Shown: positions 22,166 through 30,709 of the stretch, piece by piece | How the letters are laid out: the number at the start of each line of letters is the position of its first letter | Position numbering within the stretch: the first letter of the stretch is position 1 | Assembly (NCBI RefSeq): GCF_003226535.1 | Contig: NZ_QKOB01000014.1 | Location: 1 to 51,588, forward strand | DNA from: Meiothermus sp. Pnk-1 | GTDB lineage: Bacteria; Deinococcota; Deinococci; Deinococcales; Thermaceae | Length of the DNA: 51,588 bases | Direction: 5' to 3' | Made by a program: the position numbers and the translations under genes | The notes under the pieces: model-generated | Told to the model about the DNA's origin: nothing | The model's input: the letters and a program-made list of their open reading frames with translations, nothing else | The model's database searches: none

Positions 22166-23658
22166 TCCTCGTACCCCCCAACCAGGCTGGTCTGAGGCTT
22201 GGCGGCGGCTTCCCGACGGCGCAGGTATAGGAGGCTGAGCACCAATACCACGTCGACCAGCGCCAAGGCTGCGGCCAGAGGACGATCAAAGAAGGCCAGC
22301 AGGTCACCGTTGGCCTTGATCAGGCTCATGGTGACGTTCTGCTCCAAAAGCGGCCCCAGCACCAGACCCAGCACGATAGGCCCCAGGGTGAAGCCGCTCT
22401 TGCGGAGCAGGAAACCGAAAAGCCCCAGCACAGGCAGCAGGTAGAGGTCGTCGGGGTTGCGGTTGATGGCGTAGGCCCCCACGATGCACAGGCTCGTCAC
22501 CGCACCCAGAAGGAGATAGCGAGGGATCTGGGTAATGCGGCTCACCAGCATCACCGCCAGGAAGCCCACCACGGGCCTGAATACCACGGCGCTCAAGAAG
22601 AAGGCCAGGTAGATCTGGAAGACCAGACCTAGCTGGTCCTTGAACAGCGCCGGGCCCGGGGTGATGCCGAGGGCCATAAACATGCCCAGCACCACGGTAG
22701 TCATGGTGTCCCCCGGGATACCCAGGGCGAGGGTAGGGATCCAGTCCCCGGCGATGGTGGAGTCGCTGCCCGCTGCCCCGGCGATCGTCACCTGTTCCGG
22801 TTTATGGTCCCGGCGTAACCGGGCAAAGTTGGCGCTCATCCAGGCCGCGGTGTCCGACCCCGCCCCCGGCATGAGGCCTATAAAAACGCCGATCAGGCTC
22901 GAGCGCAAAAGGAGCCAACGCTCCCGCAGCACCGCCCTGGGGGCCTCGAGGAAGAAGGTGCGCAAAAGTTGCCGGAAGCCGGAGCCCGCCTGGGCCCGGG
23001 CCCGCGCCTCTCGGGAGGAGAAAGCGTACAAGGCATAAAGCCCCTCGCTAACCCCAAAAAGAGCGATCAGCGCTACGATAAACTCTATGCCCCCCAGAAG
23101 GTAGGGGTTGTTGAAGGTGAAGCGAGGGGTGCCGAAGGAGGGATCCACCCCCACGGTGCCCAAGAGCATGCCAAAGGCGAACCCCAACACCCCCTTCAGC
23201 AAGGAAGCAGCCCCGAAGATACCGCTGATGACCCCCATCATCACCACCCAGGTGTTCTCCACCGAGGAGAAGAGCTTGGCCACCTGGGCAAGCCCCAAGG
23301 AACCCACCACCAAAAACAGGATGCTAATCAACCCCCCCACGGTGGCCGCCACGGTGGAAAGACCCAGGGCAAAGGCGGGGGAACGGGTCCGGCCCACCTC
23401 GTGGATCTCTTCGGTGTAGGCCGCCGAGGCCGGCGTGCCCGGAACCCGCACCATCACCGAACCGGCGTCCCCGGTGAAGATGGCCGTGGTGGTGAGGCCG
23501 ATGACCGCGGCGCAGGCCTCGGCCGGGCTCAGGAAAATCAGGATGGGGAGGACCAAGACTAGGCTTAAGGTGGCCGGGATGCCCGGGAAGAGAACCCCCT
23601 TGAGGAGGCCGTAGACCACTCCCAGGAGCAGGGCAAAAAAAGCGTCAAGACCAAACAC
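22162..23658 (-). CDS. tctA: Tripartite tricarboxylate transporter, large permease TctA
   Basis: The 498-aa membrane protein has the TctA hallmarks: LLGVVYGLLKGVLFPGIPAT, the twin Gly-rich segments GLMPGAGSDTAAWMSANFAR and AGSDSTIAGDWIPTLALGIP, and the VRVPGTPASAAY turn. It imports carboxylates together with TctB and the periplasmic TctC using an ion gradient. The GTG start is 3 nt after the tctB stop. The cargo in this operon is probably a cyclic carboxylate (quinate, shikimate or dehydroshikimate), inferred from the dehydratase gene. Confidence 0.93.
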   Translation of the reverse strand: MFGLDAFFALLLGVVYGLLKGVLFPGIPATLSLVLVLPILIFLSPAEACAAVIGLTTTAIFTGDAGSVMVRVPGTPASAAYTEEIHEVGRTRSPAFALGLSTVAATVGGLISILFLVVGSLGLAQVAKLFSSVENTWVVMMGVISGIFGAASLLKGVLGFAFGMLLGTVGVDPSFGTPRFTFNNPYLLGGIEFIVALIALFGVSEGLYALYAFSSREARARAQAGSGFRQLLRTFFLEAPRAVLRERWLLLRSSLIGVFIGLMPGAGSDTAAWMSANFARLRRDHKPEQVTIAGAAGSDSTIAGDWIPTLALGIPGDTMTTVVLGMFMALGITPGPALFKDQLGLVFQIYLAFFLSAVVFRPVVGFLAVMLVSRITQIPRYLLLGAVTSLCIVGAYAINRNPDDLYLLPVLGLFGFLLRKSGFTLGPIVLGLVLGPLLEQNVTMSLIKANGDLLAFFDRPLAAALALVDVVLVLSLLYLRRREAAAKPQTSLVGGYEE

Positions 23659-23661
23659 GCT

Positions 23662-24096
23662 TCACCTCACCTTGAGGAGTTCGGCAAAGACGAGCTGCAC
23701 CAGCACACCCACCACCACGCCGAGGGAAAGGACCTCTGACCAGCGGGCCCCCAGCAGGGCCGCGGTCAACATGCTGTATACGACCGCGGTGAGGACTAAA
23801 CCGAGCTTGGGAAGGAGCCAGGGCACCAGCCAAAGGGCCCCCCAGAGCAAACCCATCCGCCAAAATGAACCCATACTGGGCGCGCGTACGGGCCTAAATC
23901 CACCTTGCCGCCCGACGGCGGCGAGAAGGGCCAAGCCCCCTAGCACCAGGATCCCGGCCAGGATCCTGGGGAAGAAGGCCGGACCCGGGGTACCCCCCTG
24001 GCCCGGAGGGAGGTTCCCGCTCAGGTACCAAGCGGCGAGGCCAAGGAACACGGCGACAAGGGCTACGACGCCTTCCCAAACCCGTTGTTGTTGCAT
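23662..24096 (-). CDS. tctB: Tripartite tricarboxylate transporter, small subunit TctB
   Basis: The 144-aa protein has four hydrophobic segments and the TctB opening, GVVALVAVFLGLAAWYLSGN followed by LPPGQGGTPGPAFFPRILAG (the PGPGFFP-type motif). It lies between tctC and tctA with spacings of 11 and 3 nt. It is an essential small membrane subunit of the same importer. Confidence 0.92.
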   Translation of the reverse strand: MQQQRVWEGVVALVAVFLGLAAWYLSGNLPPGQGGTPGPAFFPRILAGILVLGGLALLAAVGRQGGFRPVRAPSMGSFWRMGLLWGALWLVPWLLPKLGLVLTAVVYSMLTAALLGARWSEVLSLGVVVGVLVQLVFAELLKVR

Positions 24097-24107
24097 CCTC
24101 TCTCCCT

Positions 24108-25070
24108 TTAGAACTTAAGCCCCAGCTCTTGGGTGATCTGGTTCATGGTCTTCGCTCGCTCCTGGAGGAAGGCTAAGCTTTGTTTGCGGTCCAGGTGGTT
24201 GATGACCAGGTTGGCGTTCTGCATGAAGCGCACAAAATCTGGATCCTGAACCGCCTGGGCGAAGGCCTTGTCCAGCACGTCAATCACCGAAGGTAGCGTG
24301 TACTTCGGCGCGGCGGCCATCAAGAAAGAGGCGAACGTCCAATCCACCCCCACTTCTTTGAGGGTGGGCACCTCGGGAAAGCTGGGGAAGCGCTTATCGG
24401 TCATGAAGGCCAAGAAGCGGGCCTCGCCGGACTTGACCAACGCGCTGGCCTCGCCAATGGAGACGAAGGCCACGTTAATTCCCCCGGAAAGGAGTTCTTG
24501 CATCGCCGCCGCCGCCCCCTGGGTGGGCACCCAAGGAAGGGCTTCGTCCTTGAGGCCCAACTTCCACAGGAAACCCAGGCGCGCGAAGTCGTAAGAACCC
24601 CACTTGGCCGTACCGGAGGCCTTGTACTTCCCCGGGTTCTGCTTGAGGTCGGCGATGAACTCCTGAGCGCTTTTCCAGGGGGCATCCTTGCGTACGACGA
24701 TGGCCACCGGGTTGAGCACCAGCAAGGAGACGGGCGCAAAGGCCGAAGCGTCGATTTTGGTCTGGGCGACCCAGGGGGGCAGGACCACTTCCAGGGTGAT
24801 GATGCCGAGGGTGTAGCCGTCGGGTCGGCCCTGGGCGATGGCCCCGTGCCCGATTGCTCCCCCACCCCCGGTGCGGTTGACCACCTGCACCGGTTGGCCC
24901 AGGATCTTCTCCAGCACCGGCGCCAGGGCCCTGGCCGTGAGGTCCGTCGACCCCCCCGCCGACCAGGGCACGATCAGGGTAATGGGGCGCGCAGGGTACC
25001 TTTGCGCAATTCCAGTCGCCGCCGACAGCGCTACCCCCAGGACGGCCAGCAGAACAAACCACCTCTTCAT
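24108..25070 (-). CDS. tctC: TctC/Bug-family substrate-binding protein
   Basis: The 320-aa protein has a signal peptide (about 1-22, ending GIAQ), then RYPARPITLIVPWSAGGSTD. This is the Bug-family start, with the PWxxGGxxD loop that binds carboxylate, and VVNRTGGGGAIGHGAIAQGR follows. The ribosome binding site AAGGAGG precedes the ATG. It is the first gene of the minus-strand operon and is divergent from the GntR regulator. The ligand is unknown. Confidence 0.93.
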   Translation of the reverse strand: MKRWFVLLAVLGVALSAATGIAQRYPARPITLIVPWSAGGSTDLTARALAPVLEKILGQPVQVVNRTGGGGAIGHGAIAQGRPDGYTLGIITLEVVLPPWVAQTKIDASAFAPVSLLVLNPVAIVVRKDAPWKSAQEFIADLKQNPGKYKASGTAKWGSYDFARLGFLWKLGLKDEALPWVPTQGAAAAMQELLSGGINVAFVSIGEASALVKSGEARFLAFMTDKRFPSFPEVPTLKEVGVDWTFASFLMAAAPKYTLPSVIDVLDKAFAQAVQDPDFVRFMQNANLVINHLDRKQSLAFLQERAKTMNQITQELGLKF

Positions 25071-25195
25071 CGCATTCCTCCTTGGCTTCGCTCACAGCAA
25101 GATCCAGCGGGAAAAGGACTTGGTTGTAAGAGAAGCAGGGTCAATATAACCGAAGTCCCGCTAAAGTTCAACTGGCATCTCAGAAGGATTTGAGA

Positions 25196-25201
25196 TAGAC
25201 T
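25196..25201 (+). promoter_or_regulatory. Leaderless -10 element of the GntR gene
   Basis: TAGACT ends 6 nt before the GTG at 25208, and no ribosome binding site is present. This is the arrangement of leaderless mRNAs common in Deinococcus-Thermus. The same hexamer and spacing occur before araD. Confidence 0.55.
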
Positions 25202-25207
25202 GTTCCT

Positions 25208-25858
25208 GTGACCGCCCTCGAGGCCCTCCCCCTGCGCGAGCAAGCCTATCAGCGCATCAAACAGCTCATTTTGGACGAGGAGATTCCGGTCAACAGCTTT
25301 CTCTCCGAGCGCACCCTGGCGGAGCAGCTGGGCATGAGCAAAACTCCGGTGCGCCTGGCCATCGCCCGCCTGGAAAACGAGGGCTACGTGCGGGTTTCCC
25401 CCCAGCAGGGTATCGTGGTCCTGGCGCTGACCTTGGAGGACATCCTAGACTACATCGACTACCGCCTGGCCCTGGAGAGCTTCGTGGTGCGCAGCCTCAC
25501 CGGGGCGCTGAGTGATGAACAGGCGCGGGCTTTGGAGGAGCACCTGCTGGCCCAGGCCCAGGTCGTGCATGACCCCAAGAGCACCCGCCAGGCCCTGGTG
25601 GGTGCCGACATGGCCTTCCACAAGTTCCTGGCCTCCCTCAAGGGCAACCGCCAGATCGTGCAGGCCCTCGAGCGCCAGCAGGAGATGCTCTACCGCATCG
25701 CCATGCGCATCTTTCAAAAGCACCCAGGCCGCCGGGAGCAGAGCTTTGTCGAGCACCAGACCCTCGCCCGTCTCATCATCGAAGGCCAACGGCAAGCAGC
25801 CACAGAGCTTATCGAGCAGCACATCCTGCGCATCAAGTCGCTGTTGGTAGGAACATAA
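25208..25858 (+). CDS. GntR-family regulator (FadR/FCD type)
   Basis: The 216-aa protein has an N-terminal winged helix (REQAYQRIKQLILDEEIPVN, LAEQLGMSKTPVRLAIARLE, a typical GntR helix-turn-helix). The all-helical FCD effector domain follows (DYRLALESFVVRSLTGALSD ... HKFLASLKGNRQI ... EHQTLARLIIEG), which usually holds a metal and binds a small carboxylate. It is divergent from tctC and probably controls the TctABC/dehydratase operon. The GTG start appears leaderless. Confidence 0.92.
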   Translation: MTALEALPLREQAYQRIKQLILDEEIPVNSFLSERTLAEQLGMSKTPVRLAIARLENEGYVRVSPQQGIVVLALTLEDILDYIDYRLALESFVVRSLTGALSDEQARALEEHLLAQAQVVHDPKSTRQALVGADMAFHKFLASLKGNRQIVQALERQQEMLYRIAMRIFQKHPGRREQSFVEHQTLARLIIEGQRQAATELIEQHILRIKSLLVGT

Positions 25859-25916
25859 GGCCGTGGCTTTCGGCCTGGCCTCGAGGTCGTCCAGGACCGG
25901 CGCCGAGAGGCAGGGG

Positions 25917-26127
25917 GTGGCTGAACGGGTACTGCTGGACGCCTCGGCCCTACTTGCCTACCTCCACCGGGAGCCGGGATTTGAGGTCGTCCGCGCCGCC
26001 CTCCGCGAGGGGGCCGCGATCGGGGCGGTCAACCTCGCCGAGGTCCTGCCCTTTGACGAGGTCACCGCCGCGCCGGGGGATGCCGGTGCTGACCGCCGAC
26101 CAGGTCTGGGCCGGGCTGGGTCAGTAA
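25917..26127 (+). pseudogene. VapC (PIN domain) toxin remnant
   Basis: The gene starts GTG at 25917 with ERVLLDASALLAYLHREPGF and VVRAALREGAAIGAVNLAEV, the normal first half of a VapC PIN nuclease with its first catalytic Asp. After LPFDE, near 26060, the frame shifts. The last piece, in another frame, reads MPVLTADQVWAGLGQ and stops at 26127, which is the normal PIN C-terminus with TAD. The middle (about 50 residues with two catalytic acids) is missing. It is a decayed toxin gene. No VapB partner is visible. Confidence 0.75.
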
Positions 26128-26158
26128 CCAGACCCCTTGTCCTAGCTCAAACGGCGAA

Positions 26159-26195
26159 ATTGTATCTATACAATCCGTCCCGCGCCCTCTATAGT
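26159..26195 (+). promoter_or_regulatory. MocR/GntR-type operator and promoter of the amine operon
   Basis: ATTGTAT-CT-ATACAAT (26159-26174) is a perfect 7+2+7 inverted repeat of the type bound by GntR/MocR regulators. A TATAGT -10 element (26190-26195) follows, so the repeat overlaps the -35 region of a promoter for the permease operon. The MocR protein encoded in the operon is the likely ligand (inference). Confidence 0.6.
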
Positions 26196-26275
26196 GCCTA
26201 GCAACGCCACCAGCAAGCTGATGCGAAGGCATCCCCATGCCGTTTACCGCTGGCTTGCGGCTCAAGGAGGGACGG

Positions 26276-27835
26276 ATGCGCCAGGACGAATCTTCAGCCC
26301 ACCATGAGGACGTGAAGCGCCTGCACGAGTTGGGGTACGCCCAGGTCCTGCGCCGACAGATGAGGTCGTTTTCCAACTTCGCCGTCTCCTTCACCATCAT
26401 CTCGGTGCTCTCGGGCTGCTTGACCCTGTTCGGCTACGGCATGAACACCGGCGGGCCGGTGGTGATGACCCTGGGCTGGCCGCTGGTGGGGCTGCTGGTG
26501 ACCTTCGTGGGCCTGGCCATGGCCGAGGTGTGCTCGAGCTATCCGACTGCCGGCGGGCTGTACTTCTGGTCGGCCAAGCTGGCCCGCAAAAACCCCGCGG
26601 CCTGGAGTTGGTTCACCGGCTGGTTCAACCTGCTGGGCGAGGTGGCGGTGACGGCGGGGATTGACTTCGGGCTAGCCTATTCCATCGGGGCCTTGCTCTA
26701 CTTGACCACCGGACTCAACCCCACCCCACCGGTCATCATCACCATCTACGGCCTGGTGTTACTGACCCACGCGCTGCTCAATACCTTGGGAATCCGCTTG
26801 GTGGCACTGCTCAACGACGTGAGCGTTTGGTGGCATGTGCTGGGAGTGGTCATCATCGTGGCCGCGGTGATGCTTGGAGCTCCCCGTTTGAACTCCCCCG
26901 AATGGGTATTTACCCACTTCGTCAACAACACTGGCTTCGCTTCGGGCTTATATGTGTTCCTGCTGGGCTTGCTCTTGGCCCAATACACCTTTACCGGCTA
27001 CGACGCTTCGGCCCACATGGCCGAGGAAACGGTCAACGCCGCGGTGGCCGCTCCCCGCGGCATCGTCAACTCCATCCTGGTCTCCTTGGTAGCGGGCTGG
27101 GTCTTGCTGATCGGTCTGAACTTTGCCATCCAGGACTATAAAGCCGTGCTAGGCACCGCCACCGGGGTACCTCCGGTACAGATCTTTATCGACGCGGTGG
27201 GCAAAACCGGCGGGATACTGCTCCTGCTTATCGTAATCGGGGCACAGTTTTTCTGCGGTATGTCCAGCGTGACCGCCAACAGCCGTATGCTCTACGCCTT
27301 CTCCCGCGACGGGGCCGTGCCAGGAGCCCAGCTGTGGCACAAGATCAACCCCAAAACCCGCACCCCTACCAACTCCATCTGGTTTTGCGTGGTATTCTCC
27401 TTTATCCTGGGCCTTCCCTACCTCTGGAACGCCACCGCCTACGCCGCGGTGACCTCCATCGCGGTGATTGGCCTGTACATCGCCTACATCATCCCGGTCT
27501 ATCTGCGGGTGCGGGCTGGCAATAGCTTCCAGCGCGGACCCTGGCACCTGGGACGTTGGAGCTTGATAGTGGGCTGGATCGCGGTGGTCTGGGTGGCCTT
27601 TATCTCGGTGTTGTTCTGCTTGCCCCAGGTCAGCCCCATCACCTGGAGCACCTTCAATTATGCCCCTGTAGCGGTGGCGGTGGTGCTGGCTTTTTCGGGA
27701 GGGTGGTGGTTGCTCTCGGCCCGTCGCTGGTTTAAGGGGCCCAAGGTGCAGGGCACTCCCGAGGAACTCGCGGCTATAGAGCGCGAGCTCGAGAATCTGG
27801 GCAAGGCCGCCCCGGCAAGCTCGAGTACGGATTGA
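26276..27835 (+). CDS. APC-family amino acid/amine permease
   Basis: The 519-aa transporter has about 12 membrane segments. The ATG at 26276 is preferred because AAGGAGGGACGG lies right before it; an upstream ATG at 26237 lacks one. Family features are the first helix SFSNFAVSFTIISVLSGCLT, SSYPTAGGLYFWSAKLARKN, FTGYDASAHMAEETVNAAVA and the SRDGAVPGAQLWHKINPKTR loop. These place it with the GABA/choline/polyamine-type (ACT/UGA4-like) permeases. It is the first gene of an operon with MocR, a GS-like ligase, SDR and aldehyde dehydrogenase, so the cargo is probably an amine or amino acid that ends as an aldehyde. Confidence 0.92.
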   Translation: MRQDESSAHHEDVKRLHELGYAQVLRRQMRSFSNFAVSFTIISVLSGCLTLFGYGMNTGGPVVMTLGWPLVGLLVTFVGLAMAEVCSSYPTAGGLYFWSAKLARKNPAAWSWFTGWFNLLGEVAVTAGIDFGLAYSIGALLYLTTGLNPTPPVIITIYGLVLLTHALLNTLGIRLVALLNDVSVWWHVLGVVIIVAAVMLGAPRLNSPEWVFTHFVNNTGFASGLYVFLLGLLLAQYTFTGYDASAHMAEETVNAAVAAPRGIVNSILVSLVAGWVLLIGLNFAIQDYKAVLGTATGVPPVQIFIDAVGKTGGILLLLIVIGAQFFCGMSSVTANSRMLYAFSRDGAVPGAQLWHKINPKTRTPTNSIWFCVVFSFILGLPYLWNATAYAAVTSIAVIGLYIAYIIPVYLRVRAGNSFQRGPWHLGRWSLIVGWIAVVWVAFISVLFCLPQVSPITWSTFNYAPVAVAVVLAFSGGWWLLSARRWFKGPKVQGTPEELAAIERELENLGKAAPASSSTD

Positions 27836-27849
27836 GCGCAGGACTGGCG

Positions 27850-29322
27850 ATGCTCGAGCCCAAATCCCGCCCCGATCTAAAGCTCAACCGGCGCCACCCC
27901 CAGGCCCTGTATCGGCAGATCGCCGAGCAGATCAAGACCCGCATCGCCAGCGGAGAGCTGCCCGGAGGAGCCCGCTTGCCGCCCATCCGTACGCTGGCCG
28001 CCGAGCTTGGGGTCACCCGCTTGACGGTACAAAACGCCTACCGCGAGCTCCAAGCCGAAGGTCTGGTAGAGGCCACGGTAGGGCGGGGAACCTTTGTAGG
28101 AGCAGAAACCCACCCCTCGCTGTTGCACTTGCACCTGGGCGAGCGGCTTACCCCGATGGGAGTCCTCCACGACGTACACAAGGTGCAGCAGGTACGCGGA
28201 GTGCGCAACCTGGCCCTGGCCAGCCCGGATCCTCACCTTTTCCCGACCGAGGAGTTCTGGGCGAGCCTGGAAGCATTGCACCCTCAGGGCAGCGAGGTAT
28301 TTCAGTATGGGCCGGTGATCGGCGACCCGCACCTGCGCCTGGCCATCTCCGGGATGTTGGCGCAGCGGGGCCTGGAAGTGTCGGCCGAAGAGGTGCTGAT
28401 CACGGTGGGAGGATTGCAGGGGCTGGCCCTGACCGCCCGGATGCTCTGTCAGCCAGGGGACGAGGTCATCATCGAACAACCTACCTATCTGGGCTTCCTC
28501 AACATCCTCCACACCCTGAAGCTGCGCCCGCTCCCGGTGCCGCTGGACGAGGAAGGCCCCTCCCTGCGCCACCTCGAGGCCCTGCTGAAAAAACACCGGC
28601 CACGCTTTTACTACACCCTACCCAACTTCCACAACCCCACCGGAATGTGCTTCACCCCCGAACGGCGCCAAGCGCTGGTGGATCTGGCCGTCCGCTATGG
28701 CCTGACGCTGGTGGAGGACGATACCTATGCCCACCTGGCCTACGATATGCCCCCGCCACTGCCGCTCCGGGCGCTGGACCGCTCCCACGTGCTCTATCTC
28801 TCCAGCTTCTCCAAGGTGCTGATGCCGGGGCTGCGAATCGGCTTTGTGCTGGCACCGCCCAGGCTGCTGGAGGGATTGCTGGCCCTGCACAGCGCCTCGG
28901 ACATCTGCGGCCCACCGCTACTTTTGCAGCGGGCCACGGCCCGGTTTATCCAACAGGGGAGCCTCGAGCGCCACCTGCGCAAGGTGGTGCCCGTCTACCG
29001 CGAGCGCCGGGATGTCTTGCTCGATGCGCTCCGGGCCCATATGCCCGGGGCAGTACGGTGGACTCGGCCCAAGGGGGGCTTCTCCTGCTGGCTGAGCCTA
29101 CCGGCCTATTTCCCTCCAGGAGCGCTATACCAGGCGGCTTTGCGCCGGGGAGTGGCGATCACCCCGGGAGAGGCCTTTCTGACCCAAACCCAGCACTTCA
29201 CCCATGTGCGGCTATGTTTTGGCTACCAGGGCCTCGAGGCGCTACGCGAGGGAGTAGCCCAGCTTGGCCAGTTGCTACACGAACAGTCCGCCCGGCTTAC
29301 CCAGATAACGGAGGTACCATGA
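27850..29322 (+). CDS. MocR-type regulator (GntR HTH fused to aminotransferase fold)
   Basis: From the ATG at 27850 (AGGA 6 nt upstream; a TTG at 27832 overlaps the permease stop) the product is 490 aa. Residues ~15-80 are a GntR winged helix (LPPIRTLAAELGVTRLTVQN). The rest is a fold-type I PLP domain with LPNFHNPTGM and the PLP-lysine region SSFSKVLMPGLRIGFVLAP. This is the layout of GabR/PdxR. It could be an aminotransferase with an extra HTH, but such proteins act mainly as activators or repressors. It probably senses the imported amine and binds 26159-26174. Confidence 0.9.
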   Translation: MLEPKSRPDLKLNRRHPQALYRQIAEQIKTRIASGELPGGARLPPIRTLAAELGVTRLTVQNAYRELQAEGLVEATVGRGTFVGAETHPSLLHLHLGERLTPMGVLHDVHKVQQVRGVRNLALASPDPHLFPTEEFWASLEALHPQGSEVFQYGPVIGDPHLRLAISGMLAQRGLEVSAEEVLITVGGLQGLALTARMLCQPGDEVIIEQPTYLGFLNILHTLKLRPLPVPLDEEGPSLRHLEALLKKHRPRFYYTLPNFHNPTGMCFTPERRQALVDLAVRYGLTLVEDDTYAHLAYDMPPPLPLRALDRSHVLYLSSFSKVLMPGLRIGFVLAPPRLLEGLLALHSASDICGPPLLLQRATARFIQQGSLERHLRKVVPVYRERRDVLLDALRAHMPGAVRWTRPKGGFSCWLSLPAYFPPGALYQAALRRGVAITPGEAFLTQTQHFTHVRLCFGYQGLEALREGVAQLGQLLHEQSARLTQITEVP

Positions 29323-30692
29323 GTCAGCCACCCAAAGCCCAAGGTCTGCTCAGCCTCGAGGCCCTGGCCCAGCAGGTGCAAGCGGGAGCCATTGACACCG
29401 TGATCGCCGCGTTTCCCGATCACTACGGCCGCCTGCTGGGCAAGCGCTTCGATGCCGAGTACTTCCTCGAGGAGGTAGGCGAGCACGGCACCCACGGCTG
29501 CGACTACCTGCTCACCACCGATATGGAGATGAATCCGGTGCCGGGATACCGCTTCGCCAGCTGGGAGCTGGGGTATGGCGACTTTCACCTGGTGCCCGAC
29601 CTCTCCACCTTGCGCCTGGCGAGCTGGCTGGAGAAGAGCGCCATCGTCCTGTGCGATCTCGAGCGCGAATCCGAAGGGGCGGTCCGGGTAGCCCCTCGCG
29701 CCTTGCTCAAGGAGCAGGCGGGGCGGATGGCAGAGTTGGGTTACCAAGCTCTGGCCGCCTCCGAGCTGGAGTACTACCTCTTCACCACCCCGTATCGGGA
29801 AGCCCAGGCCCAGGGGTATCGGGGGCTCGAGCCCGCCGGATGGTACATCGAGGACTATCACCTGCTGCAGGGCAGCCGGGTTGAAGAGTACACCGGCGCG
29901 GTACGCCGCCACCTCAAGCTCTCGGGAATCCCGGTGGAGAACTCCAAGGGAGAGTGGGGGCTGGGCCAGCACGAGATCAACGTGCGCTACGCCGAGGTGC
30001 TGGAGATGGCCGACCGCCACGTGCTGTACAAGCAGTGCATGAAGGAGATTGCCGACCAGATGGGGCTTTCGGTGACCTTCATGGCCAAATTCGCCAACGG
30101 CCAGGCCGGCTCCAGCAGCCACCTGCACCTGAGCCTCTGGCGGGATGGACAAAACGCCTTCGCCGGGCAGGGGGCCGAGGGCTCAGCAGTGTTTCGCTGG
30201 TTTCTAGCCGGTTGGATCGCCCACGCCGAAGAGTTCATGCCCTTCTATGCCCCTACCGTCAACTCCTACAAGCGCTACGAGGATGGCTCCTGGGCCCCCA
30301 CCCGCCTGGCCTGGAGCCTCGACAACCGCACCGCCGGTTTCCGGGTGGTGGGCCGGGGCCAGAGCCTGCGCATCGAGTGCCGCCTTCCCGGGGCCGACTG
30401 CAACCCTTACCTGGCCTTCACCGCAGCCCTGGCTTCCGGCCTGGACGGTATCCGTCAGCGCCTCGAGCCCCCTTCTGCCTTCCGCGGAGACATCTACGCG
30501 GCCCAACACCTGCCGCGGGTTCCTTACACCCTGGGGGAAGCCTGCCAGCGCTTTGCCCAAAGCCCGTTTGTGCGCGAGATGTTGGGCGCTGAGGTACAGG
30601 AGCACTACGCGCACTTTTTTCACAGCGAATGGCAGGCTTACCACCGAGCCGTGAGCGACTGGGAGCGGCAACGTTACTTCGAGCGTATCTAA
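29319..30692 (+). CDS. Glutamine-synthetase-like gamma-glutamyl-amine ligase
   Basis: The 457-aa protein starts at ATG 29319 with GGAGG, overlapping the MocR stop by 4 nt. The frame is open far upstream, but that part is only a shadow of the MocR gene. GS fold features are TDMEMNPVPG, ASELEYYLF, GLGQHEINVRYAEVLEMADR, ANGQAGSSSHLHLSL, NSYKRYEDGSWAPTRLAWSLDN and ECRLPGADCNPYLAF. It is the GlnA-like group (PuuA, GlnA4-like) rather than true GS; it ligates glutamate to an amine such as putrescine or ethanolamine. Its neighbours (permease, SDR, ALDH) suggest a gamma-glutamylated catabolic route. Confidence 0.85.
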   Translation: MSQPPKAQGLLSLEALAQQVQAGAIDTVIAAFPDHYGRLLGKRFDAEYFLEEVGEHGTHGCDYLLTTDMEMNPVPGYRFASWELGYGDFHLVPDLSTLRLASWLEKSAIVLCDLERESEGAVRVAPRALLKEQAGRMAELGYQALAASELEYYLFTTPYREAQAQGYRGLEPAGWYIEDYHLLQGSRVEEYTGAVRRHLKLSGIPVENSKGEWGLGQHEINVRYAEVLEMADRHVLYKQCMKEIADQMGLSVTFMAKFANGQAGSSSHLHLSLWRDGQNAFAGQGAEGSAVFRWFLAGWIAHAEEFMPFYAPTVNSYKRYEDGSWAPTRLAWSLDNRTAGFRVVGRGQSLRIECRLPGADCNPYLAFTAALASGLDGIRQRLEPPSAFRGDIYAAQHLPRVPYTLGEACQRFAQSPFVREMLGAEVQEHYAHFFHSEWQAYHRAVSDWERQRYFERI

Positions 30693-30709
30693 AGCGAAAG
30701 GAGAGCTTT

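Noticed and set aside
28647-29318. A 224-codon extension upstream of the GS-like gene in the same frame
   Set aside because: It lies entirely within the MocR gene in another frame, has a low-complexity Ala/Pro/Gly/Arg composition, and the GS-like gene has its own ATG with GGAGG at 29319.
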